Part shown: one piece after another, positions 1-6,098 of the stretch | How positions within the stretch are numbered: the stretch's first letter is position 1 | How the letters are laid out: every line of letters begins with the position of its first letter | Assembly (NCBI GenBank): GCA_004555335.1 | Contig: SFII01000076.1 | Coordinates: 1 to 8,611, forward strand | Source: Coriobacteriaceae bacterium | GTDB taxonomy: Bacteria; Actinomycetota; Coriobacteriia; Coriobacteriales; Eggerthellaceae | Reading direction: 5' to 3' | Length of the DNA: 8,611 nucleotides | Notes under the pieces: generated by a model | The model's input: the letters and a program-made list of their open reading frames with translations, nothing else | What the model was told of the DNA's origin: nothing | Databases searched by the model: none | Translations under genes and position numbers: made by a program

Positions 1-941
1 CCCACGCCGCAGTACAGGTCGGCCACACGGGAGCATTCGTCCAGGCCGAGCCCTTCGATGGCGGTGCGCACCAGGGTTTCCGCCTGCGCGGTGTTCACCT
101 GGAAGAAGCTGGGGGCGCTTACCATATAGCGGATGCCGCACAGGTCCTCTTCCCAAAAGCCCTTGCCGTGCAATCGTTCGACCTGCTTGACCTTGCGTTC
201 CTTGCCGGGGTCGGCGATGACATGGACGATGCTGGTGGCCTTGAGCGCGCTGGAAAGCACCTTGACCGCAGCCTGGCGGGGGAAGTGCCCCGGCTTGGTC
301 CACAGCGCGATCTCCGTGCTCTTCGTACGCACGCTGGTGCGCACGCCGACGCGGAACAGGCCCAAATCGAGGCCGCCGTTCGCGGTTCCTGCTCCCTGGA
401 GGAAGCGCAGCGCGCCCGCCAGCTTCTTCGGGGCGGCCTGGATGCTCTTGTGCGCAAGCGGGCAGCTTTGGGGCGTGATGAGCCGATGGCTCCCTTCCTG
501 CATGAAGCCCAGCGTCAGGCGCCCGGCCTCGTCGGTGCTGCACGCCAGCTCGAGCTTGTTGCGGTATCCCATCTGGCGCTTGCTGCCCACGCAGGGCTCC
601 ACGATCTTGCGGGCGTCTTCGCCGCTCCAGCCGCCGATCCTGCAGAGCGCGGCGATGGTGTTCTCCCGCTTCGCTTCTAACTGGTGCTGGTAGGAGATGT
701 GCCCCCAGGGGCATCCTCCGCAAACGCCGGCATGGGGGCATGCGGGCGCCACCCTGGCGGGGCCGGGTTCGATCACCTCGAGTAGCTTCGCTTCGGCGAA
801 ATTCTTCTTCTCTTTGGTGATTTTCACGCGAACCAGGTCCCCGGGTGCGCTATGGTCGACGAAGACGGCCTTGCCGCTCTCGAGTCGGCCGACTCCGGCA
901 GAGCCGTACATCAATGCGTCGATGTGGAGGATTTGTTCCAT
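1..941 (-). CDS. rlmD: 23S rRNA (uracil-C5)-methyltransferase, RlmD/RumA family (3' part cut off by window edge)
   Basis: Reading the minus strand from ATG at 941-939 gives 313 uninterrupted codons running off the window edge. Seen: an N-terminal TRAM-like RNA-binding domain (about residues 1-60, with YGSAGVGRL at 12-20); four cysteines spaced like the [4Fe-4S] ligands of RumA (C68, C74, C77 and C160); FFQVN at 279-283; and the start of SAM motif I, ADLYCGVG, at the very edge. The missing part should hold the rest of the SAM fold and the catalytic cysteine. Family knowledge: these enzymes methylate C5 of specific uridines in rRNA (U1939 for E. coli RlmD) or tRNA, in the cytoplasm. An AAAGGA lies about 10 bases before the ATG. 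The exact target cannot be read from sequence; paralogues (RlmC, RlmCD, TrmA types) are alternatives. It is divergent from the tRNA gene. Confidence 0.93.
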   Translation of the reverse strand, partial: MEQILHIDALMYGSAGVGRLESGKAVFVDHSAPGDLVRVKITKEKKNFAEAKLLEVIEPGPARVAPACPHAGVCGGCPWGHISYQHQLEAKRENTIAALCRIGGWSGEDARKIVEPCVGSKRQMGYRNKLELACSTDEAGRLTLGFMQEGSHRLITPQSCPLAHKSIQAAPKKLAGALRFLQGAGTANGGLDLGLFRVGVRTSVRTKSTEIALWTKPGHFPRQAAVKVLSSALKATSIVHVIADPGKERKVKQVERLHGKGFWEEDLCGIRYMVSAPSFFQVNTAQAETLVRTAIEGLGLDECSRVADLYCGV

Positions 942-976
942 AGGGTGGGCATCCTTTGCAGTTTGCGCTTTGGTTT

Positions 977-1004
977 TTATCAAGTACCGATAATAGCGTA
1001 TAAT
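977..1004 (+). promoter_or_regulatory. Probable sigma-70-type promoter of the tRNA-Arg gene
   Basis: A perfect -10 box TATAAT lies at 999-1004. TTATCA at 977-982 (4 of 6 to TTGACA) sits 16 bp upstream. The predicted start, around 1010-1011, gives a leader of about 7 bases before the tRNA. The surrounding block is AT-rich in an otherwise GC-rich window. It may also drive the cyclophilin gene, since no clear terminator follows the tRNA. Confidence 0.65.
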
Positions 1005-1017
1005 CCAATTCATATGC

Positions 1018-1093
1018 GCCCTCGTAGCTCAGGGGATAGAGCGTCTGCCTCCGGAGCAGAAAGCCGCAGGTTCGAATCCTGTCGAGGGCGCCA
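1018..1093 (+). tRNA. tRNA-Arg (anticodon CCG)
   Basis: A complete 76-nt cloverleaf can be folded by eye. The acceptor stem GCCCTCG pairs with CGAGGGC (1083-1089), followed by discriminator G1090 and an encoded CCA at 1091-1093. The D arm has stem GCTC/GAGC. The anticodon stem TCTGC/GCAGA encloses the loop CTCCGGA, giving anticodon CCG, which reads CGG arginine codons. The variable loop is 5 nt (AAGCC). The T arm is GCAGG-TTCGAAT-CCTGT with one G-T pair. Confidence 0.97.
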
Positions 1094-1160
1094 GTTGTCA
1101 ACTATTCCGTGAAGACGGGTTGAATAAAGCGAAGCTGAAACGCAGTAGGAAGGACCGATA

Positions 1161-1694
1161 ATGGCTTTGTACACCCCCGAATACGTCCCGAATGGCAACG
1201 AGATCGCTGTCATCACCACTTCCAAGGGCGTTATTCGAGTCCAGCTTGCCGGCAACGACGCACCCATCCATGTGGGCAATTTCGTGGAGCTCGCCCAGAA
1301 GGGCTTCTATGACAACCTGAAGTTCCATCGCTATGTGGAAGACTTCGTCATCCAGGGCGGCTGCCCCAACACCCGTCCCCTGGATTCCGCGCAGGTCGCC
1401 GAAGCCGCGGGCAATCCCTTCGCGGGCCTGGGCACCGGCGGCCCCGGCTACACCATCAAGGAAGAGTTCACCACTAACCCCAACAACAGCCATGAAGACG
1501 GTGCGCTGGCGATGGCACGTTCCCAGCATCCCGATTCCGCAGGCTCCCAGTTCTACTTCTGCCTGGGTGCCCAGCACTTCCTGGATCCCAACTACACCGT
1601 TTTCGGCCAGACCATCGAGGGTATGGACGTTATCGAGCAGCTCCGTGTCGGCGACGTTATCGAGAGCATCGTCATCGAGGGCGCGAACGAATAA
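1161..1694 (+). CDS. Cyclophilin-type peptidyl-prolyl cis-trans isomerase
   Basis: A 177-aa cytoplasmic-type cyclophilin with no signal peptide or membrane segment. It catalyses cis-trans isomerisation of peptidyl-proline bonds and assists folding. The cyclophilin signature is visible in order: FHR at 55-57 (catalytic Arg57), QGG at 65-67, GGPGYTIKEEF around 93-103, MAR at 118-120, and SQF around 129-131 followed by the hydrophobic strand. The tryptophan found in human cyclophilin A (cyclosporin contact) is replaced, as in many bacterial members. Length is normal for a single-domain bacterial PpiB-like protein. The start is well supported: AGGAAGGA at 1147-1154 lies 6 bases before the ATG. 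It is 67 bases behind the tRNA and 40-50 bases ahead of the TPR gene, on the same strand and without an obvious terminator, so co-transcription with both is plausible. Confidence 0.95.
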   Translation: MALYTPEYVPNGNEIAVITTSKGVIRVQLAGNDAPIHVGNFVELAQKGFYDNLKFHRYVEDFVIQGGCPNTRPLDSAQVAEAAGNPFAGLGTGGPGYTIKEEFTTNPNNSHEDGALAMARSQHPDSAGSQFYFCLGAQHFLDPNYTVFGQTIEGMDVIEQLRVGDVIESIVIEGANE

Positions 1695-1736
1695 GGGTCC
1701 TTTTCCCAATATCCATCAGAGAGCAGTAGGTACTAT

Positions 1737-1791
1737 ATGACTTGCTCCCGGTGAAATCGGACAGCTTTACCACAAGATCGGCAATTGCCTT
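1737..1791 (+). other. Displaced start region of the TPR gene: frame broken or start codon not recognisable
   Basis: The frame of the TPR protein stays open upstream of GTG 1792 back to CTT 1741, just after an in-frame TGA at 1738-1740. It encodes APGEIGQLYHKIGNCLV, which aligns with helix A of a TPR motif whose helix B lies after 1792. No ATG, GTG or TTG exists in that frame between 1741 and 1791. The only ATG with a plausible ribosome site (AGTAGG at about 1724-1729) is 1737. It is one base out of frame and ends at TGA 1752 after five codons. Removing one base near 1740 would join ATG to CTT GCT CCC GGT GAA. A natural frameshift, an assembly error, a small deletion or recoding are all possible; the sequence alone cannot decide. 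Confidence 0.7.
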
Positions 1792-2994
1792 GTGAAGCTG
1801 CAGGATTTCGAAGGCGCGATCCATGCATACGACCAGGCCATCGCCGACGAAGAATACAAGCACGACGGTGCCGTCCAGGCCAACCTGGGCAATTCCTATG
1901 CCGCGCTGTACAACTACGACGACGCGATCAAGCATTTCGAGCTGGCGCTTGCCGATGCGGCGTACGAAACCCCCTACAAGGCCTATTCCGGCATGGGCAA
2001 GGCCTATCTGAAGCTGGGCAAGACCGCCGAAGCAGGTTCGGCATTCCGCTCCGCAGCACTGGACGAAGCCAATCCCAATCCCGCCCAGGCGCTGCTCAAC
2101 CTGGGTATCTGCTTCATGGCGCTGGGCCGTCCCGCAGACGCGGTGGCAAGCTATGAAAGCGCCCTGCAGTTCCGCATGAACGCCCATACCAAGAACAAGA
2201 TCTACGCCAACCTGGGCCAGGCCTATGTGGCATCCGGCCAGATGCAGCAGGCAGTCGACGCCTTCGAGCAGGCCCTTGCCGACAAGACCTACTTCCTCAA
2301 TGATGCGGCGAGCGTCGACTACCAGCGCGCGATCGGTGCGGTTTCCCAGGGCACCGCGGTGATCGAGCCCGTTACCGTGGGTTCGGGTTCTGCACCCCAG
2401 AACGACCTTTCCGGCCTGGACGTATCCGGCGACGGCGTCCCCGTTCCCGCCGACAACGAAGAAGAGGGCGTCAACCCCTACTTCTATTCCGAAACCTACA
2501 ATGTCCAGGACAACTACGCCAGCTCCGACGACCGCTTCTTCAACGCGACCGACGAAGAGCTGGAGCGTTGGTCCAAGGGCGTTGCCAAGGAAGACCGCAA
2601 GCGCCGCAACGTGGGCTTGAAGGTGGGCATCGTGCTCATCGTCATCCTGCTGCTTGCTGCGGCGGCCGGCGTGTTCGCTTATTCCCAGGGTTACGGCTAT
2701 CCTACCCAGGAAACCGTGGTCAAGACCCTGTTCGCCGACCCCGAAGTCGCTGCGGGCACCTCCTTCAACAAGGATCTTTCCGATGAGCGCATTGCCGCGC
2801 TGATCGATCCCGTCGTCAAGGACGGCGACGTCACCATCGAAGGCGTCGAGCGCTCCATGAACCAGTCGGTGGTCTACGCCAAGGCGAACACCGAAGAGGG
2901 TGGCGATGTGGAATACAAGATCACCTTGAGCCGCGACCTGATCGGTTGGAAGATCGCGAACATCGAGCTCTATTTCCCGAGTCAGAGCAAATAG
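1792..2994 (+). CDS. TPR-repeat protein with one transmembrane helix and extracytoplasmic C-terminal domain (true start probably upstream)
   Basis: From GTG 1792 the product is 400 aa. Residues 1-180 are tetratricopeptide repeats: examples are the NLGNSYAAL, GMGKAYLKLG, NLGICFMALG and NLGQAYVASG helices, each followed by an A/F/A helix B. Residues 185-260 form an acidic, low-complexity linker. A basic patch (KEDRKRR, 266-272) precedes one membrane helix at about 275-297. Residues 300-400 form a small soluble domain. By the positive-inside rule, the repeats face the cytoplasm and the C-terminal domain lies outside. TPRs usually mediate protein-protein contacts, so a scaffold or assembly role is inferred; no enzymatic motif is seen. 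GTG 1792 has no ribosome site and cuts the first TPR in half, so it is only the first available start. It follows the cyclophilin gene closely and is probably in the same transcript. Confidence 0.82.
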   Translation: MKLQDFEGAIHAYDQAIADEEYKHDGAVQANLGNSYAALYNYDDAIKHFELALADAAYETPYKAYSGMGKAYLKLGKTAEAGSAFRSAALDEANPNPAQALLNLGICFMALGRPADAVASYESALQFRMNAHTKNKIYANLGQAYVASGQMQQAVDAFEQALADKTYFLNDAASVDYQRAIGAVSQGTAVIEPVTVGSGSAPQNDLSGLDVSGDGVPVPADNEEEGVNPYFYSETYNVQDNYASSDDRFFNATDEELERWSKGVAKEDRKRRNVGLKVGIVLIVILLLAAAAGVFAYSQGYGYPTQETVVKTLFADPEVAAGTSFNKDLSDERIAALIDPVVKDGDVTIEGVERSMNQSVVYAKANTEEGGDVEYKITLSRDLIGWKIANIELYFPSQSK

Positions 2995-3010
2995 TCCCGC
3001 TCGGAACCAT

Positions 3011-3027
3011 GGCAACACCACGTTGCC
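3011..3027 (+). other. Short perfect hairpin downstream of the TPR gene
   Basis: GGCAAC and GTTGCC form a perfect 6-bp stem around a 5-nt loop, 17 bases after the TPR stop codon. It has no T-tract, so it is unlikely to terminate alone. It may protect the mRNA 3' end, or be chance. Confidence 0.3.
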
Positions 3028-3047
3028 GAAATCGAATGACCCTGAAC

Positions 3048-3080
3048 AGGCTGGAAGCTTTTGTTTCCAGCCTATTTCTA
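3048..3080 (+). terminator. Probable intrinsic terminator after the TPR gene
   Basis: A perfect 9-bp stem AGGCTGGAA (3048-3056) / TTCCAGCCT (3065-3073) encloses an 8-nt loop and is followed by a short T-rich stretch (ATTTCTA). It sits 54 bases past the TPR stop and before the hydrogenase promoter region, so it would separate the two transcripts. The T-tract is imperfect. Confidence 0.6.
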
Positions 3081-3097
3081 TATACTGGTATCAGTAT
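3081..3097 (+). promoter_or_regulatory. Candidate hydrogenase operon operator overlapping a -10-like box
   Basis: ATACTG-GTAT-CAGTAT (3082-3097) is a perfect inverted repeat with 6-bp arms and a 4-bp centre, typical in size for a dimeric repressor site. It overlaps TATACT at 3081-3086, which is 5 of 6 to the -10 consensus, though no good -35 box is at normal distance. Transcription from here would give a leader of about 185 nt before hydB. The regulator is not in the window. Confidence 0.4.
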
Positions 3098-3277
3098 TCC
3101 CGATAGGGTGCGGCTTCTTGCGGCTCCCGAACGGATTCTCCCGCTCGATCCCGCCCGGGCGTGGTGTTTTCGGGGGGATTCGGTAGGGCTTTGCAGTGCT
3201 TTTCCAACGTGATGCGCACTGCGGTCCTGCGGTTGATAGTGTATGGGAATACCGAAACGAGGAGAGGAGCAGCTTTC

Positions 3278-4315
3278 ATGCTGTACCGGGTGATCGATGC
3301 ATCCGAAATCCCCTTGCTGGTCAATGCGTTCATGGAGTCCTATGAGGTAGTGGCTCCTGTCGAGACCGACCAGGGGGTTAACTTCGAGGTAATCGATTCC
3401 CCCGACGAGATGAAGTTGGACTACATCTCGACGGTGGTTTCGCCGAAGAAGTATTTCCTGCCGCCGAAAGAAGAGCTTTTCCGATTCGATGCCCAGGCGA
3501 ACGAGGTTCTGCCTACCTGCGTCGAATTCCCCAAGCGCGTGATCTTCGGCATGCATTCCTGTGATATCAACGCCATGAATAGGCTCGATCTGGTATTCAA
3601 GGACTGCGAGCGCCCCGACCCGTACTACGTGGGCCGCCGCGAGGCGACCCTGATCGTGGGTGTGAGCTGCATGCCGGGCGAGAACTGCTTCTGCCGCCTA
3701 TGGGGCGCGGACGAAGCGCGTTACGGCTACGACCTGTTCTTGACCGATATCGGCGGGAAGTACCTGGTCAGCATGTCGAGCGTCGAAGCAGCCAACATCT
3801 TGGAGCGCAGCTGCAACCCGCGTGTTGCAACCGATGAGGAGCGCCAGGCTTTCCGCAACCAGACCCGCCGCCGCCAGCAGTCCTTCAACGCCGACATCCC
3901 CGAAATCCAGGAGGTTGCGCTCCTTATGGACGCCTTCCATAAGGATCCCTTCTGGGAAGAGCTGGGTAGCCGCTGCCTGGGCTGCACCGCATGCTCGGCG
4001 GTGTGCCCCAGCTGCTTCTGCTTCGATATCGTGGACGAGATGGATCCCGACGGCCGCTGCGGCAGCCGCGTGAGGTTGCAGGATTCCTGCTGCTCGCCCG
4101 ACTTCGCGGTGGTTGCGGGCGGGCATAACTTCAGGCCCGACGGACGCACCCGCGTGCGCCATCGCATGTACCACAAGCTCAACGGCTTTTTGATGACGCA
4201 TGACCGCATGCTTTGCGTGGGATGCGGTCGCTGCGTGACCGCCTGCAAGGCGGATATCAACCCCATTCGCGTGCTCGAGTTCTTCGAAAGGAAGGGTTTG
4301 GACAATGATGAATAG
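3278..4315 (+). CDS. hydB: [NiFe] hydrogenase group 3b (sulfhydrogenase) beta subunit, 4Fe-4S dicluster protein
   Basis: A 345-aa cytoplasmic electron-transfer subunit. Its two C-terminal 4Fe-4S motifs are C233-x2-C236-x2-C239-x3-C243 (followed by P) and C313-x2-C316-x2-C319-x3-C323. Upstream cysteine groups GMHSCD (C95) and SCMPGENCFC (C131, C137, C139), plus C246 and C248, match the HydB/AsrA family and may bind a further cluster. Family knowledge: the beta subunit passes electrons between the hydrogenase small subunit and the flavin subunit; in sulfhydrogenases it is also linked to sulfur reduction. ATG 3278 is chosen because GGAGAGGAG (3261-3269) lies 8 bases before it. The frame is open further upstream to 3161, but that extension has no ribosome site and does not look like family sequence. 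The 3' end overlaps hydG by 11 bp. The AsrA subunit of sulfite reductase is related, but the adjoining hydrogenase genes settle the assignment. Confidence 0.92.
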   Translation: MLYRVIDASEIPLLVNAFMESYEVVAPVETDQGVNFEVIDSPDEMKLDYISTVVSPKKYFLPPKEELFRFDAQANEVLPTCVEFPKRVIFGMHSCDINAMNRLDLVFKDCERPDPYYVGRREATLIVGVSCMPGENCFCRLWGADEARYGYDLFLTDIGGKYLVSMSSVEAANILERSCNPRVATDEERQAFRNQTRRRQQSFNADIPEIQEVALLMDAFHKDPFWEELGSRCLGCTACSAVCPSCFCFDIVDEMDPDGRCGSRVRLQDSCCSPDFAVVAGGHNFRPDGRTRVRHRMYHKLNGFLMTHDRMLCVGCGRCVTACKADINPIRVLEFFERKGLDNDE

Positions 4316-5273
4316 CCTTCGTGCGCCCTTCGGCAACGACGGGCATGTCTGCGAGTGCGCGCAGCATATCAATTCCATTTCGGGGCGCATGGAAATCGAC
4401 CCGCTGGGCAACTACAGCTATCCGCTCAGCGGCCAGGAGCTCATGGCGATGAATCCCTATCGCCCCTGGTCGGCGCGCATCACCTCCATCACCGAGCTGA
4501 CGGAGACCGAAAAGCTGTTCGAGTTCCGCTTCATCGACGAGCGCATCCGCAACGCCTTCCGCCACAAGCCCGGCCAGTTCGTGGAAGTGAGCATCTTCGG
4601 CGTGGGCGAAGCCCCCATCAGCATTTCAAGCTCTCCTACCAAGGAAGGCTTCTTCGAGCTGTGCGTGCGCCGTGCGGGCGCCTTCACCCAGGTGCTCCAC
4701 GAAATGCAGTGCGGCGATATCGTGGGCATCCGCGGACCCTTCGGTCGCGGCTTCCCGCTCGATCTGATGCGCGGCCACGACGTGCTCTGCGTTGCAGGTG
4801 GCTTGGGCATCGCGCCTTTGCGCTCTCTTATCAACAACATCCATGACGAGCGTTCCAGCTTCAAGAAGGTCACCATCATCTACGGTTCCCGCACTCCTTC
4901 CGAAGTCATGTTCCGAGATCAGTTCGAGATGTGGCGCCATCGCAAGGACTTCGACCTGTATCTGACGGTGGACCATCCCGACGATGGCTGGGACGGCCAC
5001 GTGGGCTTGGTAACCGCACCCATTCCCACGCTCGAGCTGAACCCCGACGACACCTTCGGCGCCATCTGCGGACCGCCGGTCATGTACAAGTTCGTCGTCG
5101 AGGAAATGCGCAAGCGCAACATCAGCTACGACCATATCTACATGAGCTTCGAACGCCACATGAAGTGCGGCATGGGCAAGTGCGGTCACTGCCAGATCGG
5201 TCACCAGTACTGCTGCGTCGACGGTCCGGTCTTCAATTACTGGGAAGCCAAGAACATCCAGGGGTCGATGTAA
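4305..5273 (+). CDS. hydG: [NiFe] hydrogenase group 3b (sulfhydrogenase) gamma subunit, FAD/NAD(P)-binding reductase
   Basis: A 322-aa flavin subunit linking the hydrogenase to NAD(P)H. Seen: an FAD-binding barrel (about 55-155) with KPGQFVEV and PISISSSP; a nucleotide-binding fold with VAGGLGIAPLRS at 163-174 and CGPP at 255-258; and a C-terminal [2Fe-2S] motif with C288, C293, C296 and C303 or C304, ending in DGPVFNYW. The blocks SITELTETEKLF and GEAPISISSSP closely resemble Pyrococcus HydG. The start overlaps the hydB stop; AAAGGAAGG at about 4287-4295 serves ATG 4305 (or 4308). This gives about 48 residues before the family core, with C16 and C18. A second start, ATG 4449 behind AGGAG 4435-4439, would remove them. 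Codons 4305-4448 keep the high third-position GC of the gene, so the long form is preferred. NADP versus NAD preference cannot be read. Confidence 0.94.
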   Translation: MMNSLRAPFGNDGHVCECAQHINSISGRMEIDPLGNYSYPLSGQELMAMNPYRPWSARITSITELTETEKLFEFRFIDERIRNAFRHKPGQFVEVSIFGVGEAPISISSSPTKEGFFELCVRRAGAFTQVLHEMQCGDIVGIRGPFGRGFPLDLMRGHDVLCVAGGLGIAPLRSLINNIHDERSSFKKVTIIYGSRTPSEVMFRDQFEMWRHRKDFDLYLTVDHPDDGWDGHVGLVTAPIPTLELNPDDTFGAICGPPVMYKFVVEEMRKRNISYDHIYMSFERHMKCGMGKCGHCQIGHQYCCVDGPVFNYWEAKNIQGSM

Positions 5274-6098
5274 ATGAGAAGCTACGAATGCAATAGGGCT
5301 GCGAACTCATCCGAGGTGGAATGCCTGCCGACCCCCCGTGTGGTCGTGATCGGCTTGGCGAGCTGCTTCGGCTGCCAGCTGCAGACCACCAATATGGAAC
5401 AGCACCTGATGGACGTGGTGGGCCAGTTCGAGCTGGTGTACTGGCAGCTTGCGTCAAGCGAGCCCATGCCCCAGGAATACGACGTCGCCGTGATCGAAGG
5501 CGCGGTCACCACCCTGGAATCCATGGAAACAGTGCGCCAGCTGCGCCAGAAGGCGAAGACCGTCATCACCATCGGGGCATGCGCCAATACCGCGGGCATC
5601 CCCGGCATCGCGGCGGCGGGCTTCAACGGCCACTCCTCCGAGGTGTATTCGCAGGGCGTTCCCAATGCCTGTGGCCAGGTGATCGCACCCCGTTCGGTTG
5701 AGAGCGTGATCCAGGTGGACTACCAGGTGCCCTGCTGTCCCATCGATTTCTACGACTTCTCCGCCGTCCTGTCCCGTGCGCTGTACGGCTCCAACCGCAC
5801 GGTTCCCAACAGGACCATGTGCGGCGATTGCAAGCGCAACGAAACCCAGTGCTTCTTCGAAAAGGGCGAGCTGTGCCTGGGTCTGGTCACCAAGGGCGGC
5901 TGCGGGGCGCGCTGTCCCAAGCTGGGCCGTCCCTGCTTCGGCTGCGCGGGCCTTTCCAAGGACGCGAACCTGGATGCCGCCCGTGATTCGGTAGCCCGAT
6001 ACGGCATCGAGGTTGCGGAATTCGAATCCAGGCTGCAGTTGTTCAACCAGACCAACGAAGCGCTCTGCGAGGGCGCGAAGGGGGAATACCATGCCTAG
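5274..6098 (+). CDS. hydD: [NiFe] hydrogenase group 3b (sulfhydrogenase) delta (small) subunit
   Basis: A 274-aa hydrogenase small subunit carrying the clusters nearest the active site. Proximal [4Fe-4S] ligands are visible as SCFGC (C31, C34), IGACAN (C103) and VPCCP (C154 or C155). A cysteine-rich C-terminal part (C183, C186, C193, C201, C210, C214, C221, C224) fits the two further clusters usual in group 3 small subunits. No twin-arginine signal is present, so it is cytoplasmic, unlike the small subunits of membrane-bound group 1 enzymes. The ATG follows the hydG TAA with no gap, with AGGGG (5260-5264) nine bases upstream inside hydG. The 3' end overlaps hydA by 8 bp, indicating translational coupling. 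The first 20 residues (with C6 and C17) extend before the conserved core. Confidence 0.94.
   Translation: MRSYECNRAANSSEVECLPTPRVVVIGLASCFGCQLQTTNMEQHLMDVVGQFELVYWQLASSEPMPQEYDVAVIEGAVTTLESMETVRQLRQKAKTVITIGACANTAGIPGIAAAGFNGHSSEVYSQGVPNACGQVIAPRSVESVIQVDYQVPCCPIDFYDFSAVLSRALYGSNRTVPNRTMCGDCKRNETQCFFEKGELCLGLVTKGGCGARCPKLGRPCFGCAGLSKDANLDAARDSVARYGIEVAEFESRLQLFNQTNEALCEGAKGEYHA

Noticed and set aside
133..993. Several plus-strand open frames opposite the methyltransferase
   Set aside because: The minus-strand product has a full set of RlmD-type motifs and runs off the window edge; the plus-strand frames are arginine/alanine/serine-rich shadows.
1018..1160. tRNA-Arg as an integration site for a mobile element
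   Set aside because: No integrase, no repeat of the tRNA 3' end elsewhere in the window, and housekeeping genes on both sides.
850..1279. Open frames crossing the tRNA
   Set aside because: They translate the tRNA-Arg gene and its flanks; peptide pieces such as RPRQDSNLR are known artefacts of tRNA sequence.
1737..1757. prfB-like programmed +1 frameshift as the main explanation for the TPR start
   Set aside because: The stop context is TGA-A, not TGA-C; the preceding CGG would re-pair poorly, and no internal Shine-Dalgarno lies just upstream. Kept only as a minor alternative.
1672..3021. 449-aa open frame on the minus strand
   Set aside because: It lies wholly antisense to the TPR gene, has a composition typical of the opposite strand of GC-rich coding DNA, and no recognisable domain or ribosome site.
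3161..3277. 39-residue upstream extension of hydB
   Set aside because: No ribosome site at 3161, while ATG 3278 has a strong one, and the extension shows no family resemblance.
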